This document shows positions 56,394-64,000 of a stretch of 64,000 bases of DNA, piece after piece. Below the pieces are notes generated by a model, which was not told the DNA's origin, did no database searches, and saw nothing but the letters and a program-made list of their open reading frames with translations. Numbering within the stretch: position 1 is the stretch's first letter; the number at the start of each line of letters is the position of its first letter. Made by a program: the position numbers and the translations under genes. Source of the DNA: Craterilacuibacter sp. RT1T (GTDB taxonomy: Bacteria > Pseudomonadota > Gammaproteobacteria > Burkholderiales > Chromobacteriaceae); contig NZ_JAMFLI010000001.1 of assembly GCF_023502145.1 (NCBI RefSeq), positions 372,001-436,000 of the forward strand, given 5' to 3'.

Positions 56394-57304
56394 GCCTTGT
56401 CCTCCTTGCTGTCCGGCTTGTCCTTGCCTGCGCTTTCCGGTTTGGCTTCGTCTTCTTCTTCGTCGGCCTTGTTCGGGCCTACACCGATGTAGTGGAAGAA
56501 GCCAAACAGCACCGATACCGCCAGGCCAATGGTCGACAGCGGCTTGAGTATGCCTTTCCACAGGCCGACCGTGGTGCTGATGGCCGGGTCTTTTTTCAGG
56601 CCGGCATACAGTTCGGGACGGTCGGCGTGGTGCAGGACATACATCACATGCGTGCCGCCCACGCCTTGCGGGTCATACAGACCCGCCTGCTCGTAGCCGC
56701 GCGTTTTCAGCTCGGCCACGCGCTCTTCCGCGTGGTGCTTCATGTCTTCCTTGCTGCCAAAGCTGATCGCGCCGGTGGGGCAGGTCTTGACGCAGGCCGG
56801 CTCCTGGCCGACTGCCACGCGGTCGGAACACAGGGTGCACTTGTACGCCTTGTTGTCACGGGCGTTGATGCGCGGCACGTTGAACGGACAGCCGGCAATG
56901 CAGTAGCCGCAGCCGATGCAGTGCTCGGACTGGAAGTCGACGATACCGTTGGCGTACTGAATGATGGCGCCGGGCGACGGGCAGGCCTTGAGGCAGCCCG
57001 GCTCGGCACAATGCATACAGCCATCCTTGCGGATCAGCCATTCGAGCTTGTTGTTTTCCTCATGCTCGGTAAAGCGCATCACCGTCCAGCTTTGTGCCGA
57101 CAGGTCAGCCGGGTTGTCGTACACGCCGACGCAGTCACCGACCTCGTCACGCAGGTCGTTCCACTCGGAGCAGGCCACCTGACAGGCTTTGCAGCCGATA
57201 CAGGTGGTGACGTCGATCAGCTTGGCGACCTCGGTCTGATGGGCGCGGGCGATCGGCGGCTGGGTCGGGCTCGCGGAGCGGCGCAGAATGTCTTGCGATT
57301 GCAT
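56390..57304 (-). CDS. fdnH: Formate dehydrogenase iron-sulfur (beta) subunit
   Basis: A 304-aa protein with four [4Fe-4S] clusters: [50 protein letters not shown] and [21 protein letters not shown]. Near the C-terminus is one membrane helix ([20 protein letters not shown]) and then a very acidic/Lys-rich tail ([19 protein letters not shown]). It connects the catalytic and cytochrome subunits. AAGGAG lies before the ATG, and it follows fdnG by 12 bases. Confidence 0.95.
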   Translation of the reverse strand: MQSQDILRRSASPTQPPIARAHQTEVAKLIDVTTCIGCKACQVACSEWNDLRDEVGDCVGVYDNPADLSAQSWTVMRFTEHEENNKLEWLIRKDGCMHCAEPGCLKACPSPGAIIQYANGIVDFQSEHCIGCGYCIAGCPFNVPRINARDNKAYKCTLCSDRVAVGQEPACVKTCPTGAISFGSKEDMKHHAEERVAELKTRGYEQAGLYDPQGVGGTHVMYVLHHADRPELYAGLKKDPAISTTVGLWKGILKPLSTIGLAVSVLFGFFHYIGVGPNKADEEEDEAKPESAGKDKPDSKEDKA

Positions 57305-57316
57305 ATGCGTCTCTCC

Positions 57317-60300
57317 TTAGGCTTTCTCGATGTTAACGAGGAAGGATTTGAACTCCGGCGTCTGCGTATTGGCGTCGCCGACGAACGGGGTCAGCGTATT
57401 GGCGAGGAAACCCTTCTTCGCCACGCCTTCGTAACCCCAGTGGATCGGGATGCCGACGTGGTGCACATCCTGGCCATTGACCTTGAGCGTACGGATACGC
57501 TTGGTCACCACCGCGCGCGCCTTGATATAGCCGCGCTTGCTTGACACCTTGACCATGTCGCCGTGGGTAATGCCTTTCTCCTTGGCCAGACCTTCGCCGA
57601 TTTCGACGAATTGTTCCGGCTGCGCAATGGCATTGAGCAGCACGTTCTTGGTCCAGTAGTGGAAGTGCTCGGTCAGGCGATAGGTCGTTGCCGCATACGG
57701 GAAGTCAGCCTTGGTGCCCAACTGTTCCGCGTCCGCCTTGAAAATGCGTGCAGCCGGGTTGGTCACCACTTTCGGGTGCAGCGGGTTGGTGCCGATCGGG
57801 CTTTCAAACGGTTCGTAATGCTCGGGGAACGGCCCTTCGGCCATCTTGTCCAGCGCAAACAAACGGCCCAGACCCTCGGCCTGCATGATGAACGGGCTCA
57901 TCTTGCTGCCTGGCGGTTCGTCGGCCTTGAAGTCAGGCACGTCGATGCCGACCCACTTCTCGCCATTCCACTTGATCAGCGTACGCTTGGTATCCCATGG
58001 CGTGCCGTCCGGCTTATTGGATGCACGGTTGTACAGAATGCGGCGGTTGGCCGGCCATGCCCAAGCCCAGCCCAAGGTGTTACCCAGGCCCGACGGGTCA
58101 GCGTTATCGCGTCGTCCCATCTGGTTGCCGGCTTGTGTCCAGCTACCGGCAAAGATCCAGCAGGCGCTCTCGGTGCTGCCATCGGCTTGCAAGGCGGCAA
58201 AGCCCGGCAATTGCTCGCCTTTTTTGGCGAGGAATTCGCCCGGCTTTTTCGGGTCGGGTATATCGGCCAGCGCCTTGCCGTTCAACTCCTTGGCCAGTTC
58301 TTCGGCTTTCGGGTCATGGCTATTGCGGTAGGCCCACGACAGCTTCTGGATAGGCTCGGCGTAGGCGCCGCCTTCTTTGGCGTACAGTGCGCGCACATGG
58401 GTGAAGATGCCGGCGATAATTTCGACGTCGGTCAGCGCTTCGCCCGGTGCATCGGCACCTTTCCAGTGCCACTGCAACCAGCGCCCGGAGTTGACGATGG
58501 CGCCTTCTTCTTCGGCAAAGCAGGTGGTCGGCAGGCGGAACACTTCGGTCTGGATACTGGCCGTGTCGACGTCGTTCTGCTCGCCGTGGTTCTTCCAGAA
58601 GGTCGAGGTGTCGGTCACCAGCGGGTCCATCACCACCAGGAACTTAAGCTTGGAGAGCGAGGCGACCACCTTGTTCTTGTTCGGGAACGAGGCGACCGGG
58701 TTGAAGCCCTGGCAGAAGTAACCGTTGACCTTGCCCTGATGCATCATGTCGAAGTAGCGCAATACATCGTAGCCCTGATCCCACTTGGGCAGCCAGTCGA
58801 AGCCCCAGTTGTTTTCTGCGGTGGCGTTGGCACCCCAGAACGACTTCATCAGCGACACATGGAACTTGGGCGTGTGCTGCCAGTAGTTCATCTGGCCATC
58901 GGCCAGCGCCTTGGGGGTGGTCGCTTCTAGGAAGGCTTCGAGCGTGGTTTCTTTTTCGGACGGCAGGCGCAGATAGCCGGGCAGGCTCTGCGACAACAGG
59001 CCGACATCGGTCAGACCCTGAATGTTGGAGTGACCGCGTAGCGCATTCACCCCGCCACCGGCCATGCCCATATTGCCCAGCAGCAGCTGGATCATGGCCA
59101 TGGTGCGGATGTTCTGTGCGCCGATCGAATGCTGGGTCCAGCCAAGGGCGTACAGGAACGAGGTGGTCTTGTCATGCGCGCCGGTGGTGGCGATGTATTC
59201 GCACACTTTGAGGAAGGCATCTTTGGGCGTGCCGCAGATGTTTTCCACTACCTCGGGCGTATAGCGTGCGACATGCTCGCGCATCAGGTTGAGCACGCAG
59301 CGCGGGTCGGAGAGCGTGTCGTCACGCTTGGCAAAGCCTTGCTCGTCCAGCTGGTAGCTCCAGCTGGCCTTGTCGTACTTCTTGGTCGTCGCATCCCAGC
59401 CGGAGAACAGGCCTTCGTCAAAGGCGAAGTCCGGATTCACCAATAGCGCGGCATTGGTATAGGCGAGGGTGTATTCCTTGTTGTACGCACCTTTTTCCAG
59501 CAGGTAACGGATTACGCCGGACAAAAAGGCGATATCGGTACCGGTACGGATAGGGGCGTAGTAATCCGCCACCGACGCCGTGCGCGTAAAGCGCGGGTCG
59601 ATTACGAGGATTTTCGCTTTATTGCGGGTTTTGGCTTCCAGCGCCCAGCGGAAACCTACCGGGTGTGCTTCGGCAGCATTGCCGCCCATCACCACGATAA
59701 GATCTGCGTTCTTGATGTCGACCCAATGATTGGTCATCGCACCACGGCCAAATGAAGGGGCAAGACTTGCCACCGTCGGACCGTGTCAAACGCGCGCCTG
59801 GTTGTCGACTGCCAGCATGCCCAGCGAGCGCACAAACTTCTGTGTCAGCCAGCCGGTTTCATTGCTTGAGGCCGAGGCGGCAAGAAAGCCCGTGCTCAGC
59901 CAGCGGTTGACCGTCACGCCATCAGCGTTTTTCTCGACGAAGTTGGCGTCGCGATCGGTCTTGATATGGCGGGCGATGCGGCTATACGCCTCATCCCACG
60001 AAATGCGCTTGAATTCGTTGCTGCCCGCTTCGCGTACTTCCGGGTACTTGAGGCGGTTCGGGCTGTGTACGAAATCGAGCAGGCCGGCACCCTTGGGGCA
60101 CAGTGCGCCGCGGTTAACCGGATGGTCGGCATCCCCTTCGATATGGATGATGTCGGATTTTGCATTCTTGGCGCCGTCGCCAAGGCTATACATCAGGATG
60201 CCGCATCCTACTGAGCAGTAAGGGCAGGTGTTCCGCGTTTCGCTGGCGCGCAGAAGCTTGTAGCTTCTGACGTCGGCCATGGCCACGCCCGGCGTAAAGC

Positions 60301-60373
60301 CGAGGGCCGCGATCGTGGTGCCTGCCATGCTGCCGCCGCACAGTTTAAAAAACTGTCGTCTGCTGACTTGCAT
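57317..60373 (-). CDS. fdnG: Selenocysteine-containing formate dehydrogenase major (alpha) subunit
   Basis: A 1018-aa periplasmic molybdenum enzyme oxidising formate. The frame is broken only by a TGA at 59786-59788, which falls exactly where E. coli FdnG/FdoG have selenocysteine: LGMLAVDNQARV-Sec-HGPTVASLAPSFGRGAM. The start has a Tat signal (VSRRQFFKLCGGSMAGTTIA). A [4Fe-4S] motif follows (CPYCSVGCGILMY...CPKGAG), then molybdopterin domains (VVMGGNAAEAHPVGFRWALE, GGGVNALRGHSNIQGLTDVG, YFCQGFNPVASFPN). The C-terminal domain ends KSFLVNIEKA. An automatic caller would split it into two genes. Confidence 0.96.
59748..59788 (-). promoter_or_regulatory. UGA selenocysteine codon and SECIS hairpin of fdnG
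   Basis: The TGA is followed by CACGGTCCGACGGTGGCAAG and TCTTGCCCC. GGCA-AGUCU-UGCC forms a small hairpin whose loop (AGUCU) and distance from the TGA match the bacterial SECIS of E. coli fdnG/fdhF. SelB would bind here to insert Sec. Confidence 0.88.
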
Positions 60374-60464
60374 GGTTTGACTCCAGGGTAGAGAAATTGA
60401 AGCTTGTTGATGTTTTTATTAGATAATTGTCGGTCTTTATAAACACTATGCGTGTGCGGTTATT

Positions 60465-61301
60465 ATGACATTCATTGAACGTCCGCTCAAACCCCTTAAC
60501 GACGAGGTGCTGGCGCTTAGTCACACATCCAGTACGGTCTGTTTGCAGGCTTTGCCTGCATGGGATGCGCGCGAAGACGATCTGGCGTGTGAAGTGCCGG
60601 TGGCGCTGGTGTACAACGGCATCTCGCATGCAGTGATGATGGCGACGCCGGAATACCTGGAGGATTTTGCGCTGGGCTTCAGCCTGGCCGAGGGCATCGC
60701 GACTACGCCGGCCGAGCTTTACGATATCGAGGTCAGGCAAGCTTGCCGCGGTTTTGAAGTCCATATCGAACTGGCCAGTGCCCGCTTTAGCGCACTCAAG
60801 GCCCGGCGCCGCCAGATGGCGGGGCGCACCGGTTGCGGCCTGTGCGGGGTGGATGAGCTGGACGCCGTTTTTATTCAGCAAGCGGTATTGCCGTTTAGCC
60901 AGACGCTGGCCGTGTCGGCGCTGGACGCCGCCGTATCTGCCTTGCGCGGCGAACAGAAGCTGGGGCTGCTGACCGGCGCCACGCACGCCGCCGCCTGGCT
61001 GGATACGGATGGCGTTTTGCAAGCGGTACGCGAGGATGTCGGCCGGCATGTGGCGCTGGACAAACTGCTGGGCTGGCGGGCGCGCAGTGCGGTGACGGCG
61101 GGGGCGGCGCTGGTGACCAGCCGTGCCAGTTATGAAATGGTCGAGAAGGCGGTCAGTAGCCGGGTGGAGATTTTACTGGCCATGTCGGCCCCTACCGAAC
61201 TGGCGGTCAATATGGCCCAGGCCTATGGTTTGACCCTGATTGGCTTTGCCCGTCCCGGGCGCGCTAATATTTACAGTCACGGCTGCCGAATACAGCCTTA
61301 G
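60465..61301 (+). CDS. fdhD: Formate dehydrogenase sulfurtransferase FdhD
   Basis: A 278-aa protein that passes sulfur from IscS to the molybdenum cofactor of FdnG. The Cys motif is in [17 protein letters not shown]; other family parts are [68 protein letters not shown] and [20 protein letters not shown]. It is divergent from fdnG, with a shared 91-bp promoter region. Confidence 0.96.
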   Translation: MTFIERPLKPLNDEVLALSHTSSTVCLQALPAWDAREDDLACEVPVALVYNGISHAVMMATPEYLEDFALGFSLAEGIATTPAELYDIEVRQACRGFEVHIELASARFSALKARRRQMAGRTGCGLCGVDELDAVFIQQAVLPFSQTLAVSALDAAVSALRGEQKLGLLTGATHAAAWLDTDGVLQAVREDVGRHVALDKLLGWRARSAVTAGAALVTSRASYEMVEKAVSSRVEILLAMSAPTELAVNMAQAYGLTLIGFARPGRANIYSHGCRIQP

Positions 61302-61422
61302 TCGCCCGCTACAGTATTGCACTGCGCAATTTTTCTGTATTTACCATGCATTTGGTATTGCATTTGCGTGTGATCTATGGACAGAATCAAGGCTCGATAT
61401 TCAACCCCAAGATCAATTCAGC

Positions 61423-62655
61423 ATGGCTCTCATCGTACAAAAGTATGGCGGCACTTCGGTGGGCTCGACCGAGCGTATCAAGAATGTTGCCAGGCGTATC
61501 GCCAAGTGGAAGGCCCAGGGGCATAGTCTGGTTGTTGTTTTGTCCGCCATGAGCGGCGAAACCAACCGGCTGATTGCCTTGGCCAAGGAAATTCAGGAAA
61601 CGCCCAACCCGCGTGAACTCGATGTGATCGTGTCCACCGGTGAGCAGGTCACCATCGGCTTGCTGGCCATGGCCTTGCAGGAAATCGGGCTGGAAGCCAA
61701 GAGCTATTGCGGTTGGCAGGTCAAACTCACGACTGACAGCGCACATGGCAAAGCACGCATTTCGTCTATCGACGATGAAGCCATGCGCGCCGATCTAGAT
61801 GCCGGTCGTGTGGTCATCGTCGCCGGCTTCCAGGGGGTGGACGAAAACGGCGCGATTACGACGCTGGGGCGCGGTGGCTCGGACACGTCGGCCGTGGCGC
61901 TGGCGGCGGCACTCAAGGCCGACGAGTGCCAGATCTATACCGATGTGGACGGGGTGTACACCACCGACCCGCGGGTCGAGCCGGAAGCGCGTCGCCTGAA
62001 GACCATTACCTTCGAAGAAATGATCGAGCTGGCCAGTCTGGGCTCCAAGGTATTGCAGATCCGTTCGGTGGAATTCGCCGGCAAGTACAAGGTAAGGCTG
62101 CGCGTGCTCTCCAGTTTCGAGGAAGAGGGCGAGGGTACGCTGATTACGTTTGAGGAAGATGAAAGCATGGAACAGGCCGTTGTAGCGGGTATCGCATTTG
62201 ATCGCAATGAAGCGCGTATCAACGTTAAGGGTGTGCCGGATCGTCCGGGTATCGCCTACCAGATTCTGGGGCCGGTGGCGGACGCCAATATCGAAGTGGA
62301 CATGATCATCCAGAATGTGGGCGACCATGGCGCAACCGACTTCTCGTTTACCGTGCCGCGTGGCGAGTACAACAAGGCGCTGTCCATCCTGCGCGATGTG
62401 CAGACCCATATCGGCGCGGCTCGCGTCGAGGGTGACGACAAGGTCGCAAAGATCTCCATCGTTGGCGTCGGCATGCGTTCGCATTGCGGTATTGCCTCGA
62501 CCATGTTCCGCACGCTGGCGGAAGAGGGGATCAATATCCAGCTGATCTCGACTTCCGAAATCAAGGTGTCGGTTCTGGTTGATGAAAAGTACCTAGAACT
62601 GGCTGTTCGTGTATTACATAAGGCTTTTGGCCTCAATCAGAAAATTTCTGCTTGA
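61423..62655 (+). CDS. lysC: Aspartate kinase
   Basis: A 410-aa aspartokinase. The catalytic domain (1-250) has LIVQKYGGTSVGSTERIKNV, VVVLSAMSGETNRLIALAKE, GRGGSDTSAVALAAALKADE and YTDVDGVYTTDPRVEPEAR. Two ACT domains follow (about 265-405, VKGVPDRPGIAYQILGPVAD, ISIVGVGMRSHCGIASTMFR) for feedback control by lysine/threonine. Length matches single-function enzymes. In such enzymes an internal start for a regulatory beta subunit is possible; I saw no clear site. Start ATG at 61423; the longer frame 5' overlaps the fdhD end. Confidence 0.96.
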   Translation: MALIVQKYGGTSVGSTERIKNVARRIAKWKAQGHSLVVVLSAMSGETNRLIALAKEIQETPNPRELDVIVSTGEQVTIGLLAMALQEIGLEAKSYCGWQVKLTTDSAHGKARISSIDDEAMRADLDAGRVVIVAGFQGVDENGAITTLGRGGSDTSAVALAAALKADECQIYTDVDGVYTTDPRVEPEARRLKTITFEEMIELASLGSKVLQIRSVEFAGKYKVRLRVLSSFEEEGEGTLITFEEDESMEQAVVAGIAFDRNEARINVKGVPDRPGIAYQILGPVADANIEVDMIIQNVGDHGATDFSFTVPRGEYNKALSILRDVQTHIGAARVEGDDKVAKISIVGVGMRSHCGIASTMFRTLAEEGINIQLISTSEIKVSVLVDEKYLELAVRVLHKAFGLNQKISA

Positions 62656-62705
62656 TAACGCTTGACAGCAAAGCGGTCGTTCATTAATATGGCGACTCGC
62701 TTGAC

Positions 62706-62798
62706 GGAGAAATGGCCGAGTGGTCGAAGGCACACCCCTGCTAAGGGTGCATACGGGCAAAACCTGTATCGAGGGTTCGAATCCCTCTTTCTCCGCCA
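62706..62798 (+). tRNA. tRNA-Ser(GCT)
   Basis: A 93-nt class II tRNA with long variable arm and encoded CCA. Anticodon loop CTGCTAA gives GCT; D-arm GGCCGAGTGG. Confidence 0.97.
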
Positions 62799-62804
62799 GC
62801 TACT

Positions 62805-62881
62805 GCACCCGTAGCTCAGTTGGATAGAGTATTTGGCTACGAACCAAAGGGTCGGGCGTTCGAATCGCTCCGGGTGCACCA
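62805..62881 (+). tRNA. tRNA-Arg(ACG)
   Basis: A 77-nt cloverleaf with CCA. Anticodon loop CTACGAA gives ACG (read as ICG). Six bases after tRNA-Ser. Confidence 0.97.
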
Positions 62882-62883
62882 AA

Positions 62884-62958
62884 GTCCCTATAGTTTAGCG
62901 GTTAGAACACTGCCCTTTCACGGCGGCGGCCGGGGTTCGATTCCCCGTGGGGACGCCA
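62884..62958 (+). tRNA. tRNA-Glu(TTC)
   Basis: A 75-nt cloverleaf ending GCCA. Anticodon loop CTTTCAC gives TTC. Its U34 is a target of the MnmC/MnmH pathway coded at 48.7-51.7 kb. Two bases after tRNA-Arg. Confidence 0.96.
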
Positions 62959-62966
62959 GAATAAAC

Positions 62967-63001
62967 AAAAAAGCTGCTTTCCATCCGAAAGCAGCTTTTT
63001 T
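62967..63001 (+). terminator. Terminator of the tRNA-Ser/Arg/Glu operon
   Basis: AAAAAAGCTGCTTTC / GAAAGCAGCTTTTTT with a five-base loop, eight bases after tRNA-Glu. The 63002-63242 stretch after it holds no recognisable gene. Confidence 0.88.
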
Positions 63002-63242
63002 GTCGTCTGCAGCTTCGCTTTCATGATCAGGCTGTGCGTTGCCGGCTTGCTATCCGGCAGCCATACCGCTATGGCCTCTTGTTGCCGCCGCTCACCCTTT
63101 TTCAATTTAATTTTCAATTCACCCTTCTGGCCACAAAGTATCTAGTGATTACCGGGTTTTTCTTATTTTGTTTTCCGTTATGGTATTTGAGCACCGTGCG
63201 TCTAAGCTTGTCTGATAAGACACCGGATCTAGGGACAGGGGT

Positions 63243-64000
63243 ATGACGTATAGCATTCATCTTTCCGGCGTACAGGAAGTGACACCATGGCTGGAGTTTG
63301 GCCGGGTGGCGCTGGTGTGCGAAGGGGGCGGGCAGCGCGGTATCTTTACCGCCGGCGTGCTGGATGCTTTTCTGGCCGAAGGCTTTTTTCCCTTTCACCT
63401 GATGATAGGCACTTCGGCCGGCGCTCAGAATCTGTCGGCCTATGCCAGTGGCCAGTTGGGCTATTCACGCCATGTGATCAGCCGTTACAGTACACGCAAA
63501 GAGTTCTACAACCCGCTGCGCTTTATGCGTGGTGGCCATCTGATCGATCTGGATTGGTTTATGGATGTGACGATGCGCGAGTGTCCGCTGGATATGGCGC
63601 GGGCAGCGCTGCGTCTGGCTGGTCGCGAATTCTATATGTGTGCCAGCCGCAGCGACACGCTGGACACCGCATACCTGCAGTTTGCACATCATGGCTGGCT
63701 GGCTTCGCTTAAGGCATCCAGTGCCATTCCTGTCTTGTACCGTGGTGGGGTGAATCTGGGCGGGGTGTGTTATTGGGACGGCGGGGTGAGCGATGCGTTA
63801 CCAGTCAAGGCCGCGCATGATCTGGGCTGTGATTTGATTGTGGTGGTGCGTACCTTGCCGGCGGGTCATGTCGAGTCTCCTCCACGACCGATAGTGCATT
63901 TGCCGCAAGGTAGTCGCCTGCGGGCTGCCGCCGAGGTGGTTAACCGGCACAAGGTGGCCTATCGCGAGGCGCAGGCCTTTATCGATTCGCCGCCCAAGGG
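63243..64000 (+). CDS. Patatin-like phospholipase (YjjU type), 3' end cut
   Basis: The first 252 codons of a gene leaving the window. It shows the patatin oxyanion loop (CEGGGQRGIFTAGVLDAFL), the nucleophile elbow GTSAGAQN and the DGG of the Ser-Asp dyad (GVCYWDGGVSDALPV). After GTSAG it follows the YjjU layout (YSTRKEFYNPLRFMRGGHLI). AGGGACAGGGG lies before the ATG at 63243. Likely a membrane lipid hydrolase; substrate unknown. Confidence 0.9.
   Translation, partial: MTYSIHLSGVQEVTPWLEFGRVALVCEGGGQRGIFTAGVLDAFLAEGFFPFHLMIGTSAGAQNLSAYASGQLGYSRHVISRYSTRKEFYNPLRFMRGGHLIDLDWFMDVTMRECPLDMARAALRLAGREFYMCASRSDTLDTAYLQFAHHGWLASLKASSAIPVLYRGGVNLGGVCYWDGGVSDALPVKAAHDLGCDLIVVVRTLPAGHVESPPRPIVHLPQGSRLRAAAEVVNRHKVAYREAQAFIDSPPK

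Noticed and set aside
57317..60373. Split or frameshifted formate dehydrogenase (pseudogene)
   Set aside because: The interruption is a single TGA at the known Sec position with a SECIS-like hairpin, and both sides stay in the same frame.

Overview
The window is a GC-rich proteobacterial chromosome segment, most likely from a betaproteobacterium of the Neisseriales/Chromobacteriaceae type. I base this on gene content and codon style only (RdgC, MnmC, a Sec-containing respiratory formate dehydrogenase, paired EAL-HDOD proteins); I could not run a search. It has two halves: a P2-like prophage (1 to about 31.49 kb, entered from the left) and ordinary chromosome (31.49-64 kb).

Prophage. From the left: the 5' end of a probable replication gene and small early genes; an Ogr/Delta zinc-finger late activator and a CII-like regulator (1.1-1.7 kb); a lysogeny/cargo zone (1.7-6.1 kb) with two XRE repressors, an unusual membrane-TerB-WYL-BRCT fusion protein and a possible DUF6414-like protein; a HigBA/HicB toxin-antitoxin operon; then the leftward P2 structural operons D-U-T-E'-E-FII-FI (7.2-13.5 kb) and I-J-W-V-S-R-lysis-X-L-M-N-O (18.9-28.2 kb), and rightward P-Q (28.35-31.1 kb). 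It ends at 31446-31489 in the 3' half of a tRNA-Cys gene plus a terminator, which I read as the attachment site.

The most notable element is a complete diversity-generating retroelement (DGR) at 14.2-17.1 kb, in the P2 tail-fibre/conversion slot between genes I and FI. It has a reverse transcriptase (YMDD), a template repeat (TR), an Avd accessory gene, a DNA hairpin with a GATA tetraloop, and a formylglycine-generating-enzyme-fold (C-type-lectin-like) target protein whose last codons are the variable repeat (VR). TR and VR are 113 bp each and differ at 10 positions. Every difference is at an adenine of the TR coding strand and every one changes an amino acid. This is the signature of adenine-specific mutagenic retrohoming, here presumably diversifying the phage receptor-binding tip.

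Chromosome. After the prophage come a DUF1275 membrane protein, a class 1A dihydroorotate dehydrogenase, a Fur-box-controlled micro-ORF, catalase with a short upstream ORF, and rdgC. Next are five tRNA genes (three identical Pro-TGG, Pro-CGG, Thr-CGT), an IS481-type transposase relic, tandem EAL-HDOD proteins, aroC, a prolyl-hydroxylase-like oxygenase, an alpha/beta hydrolase, and an isochorismatase-DMT transporter-GlxA operon. A thioesterase and a chemoreceptor follow. A selenium module comes next: mnmC-mnmH divergent from selD and, 4.5 kb further, fdnGHI-fdhE with an in-frame UGA selenocysteine codon, with fdhD divergent. A Fic-domain gene with different base use sits between the two selenium blocks. 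The window closes with lysC, tRNA-Ser/Arg/Glu and the start of a patatin-like phospholipase gene.
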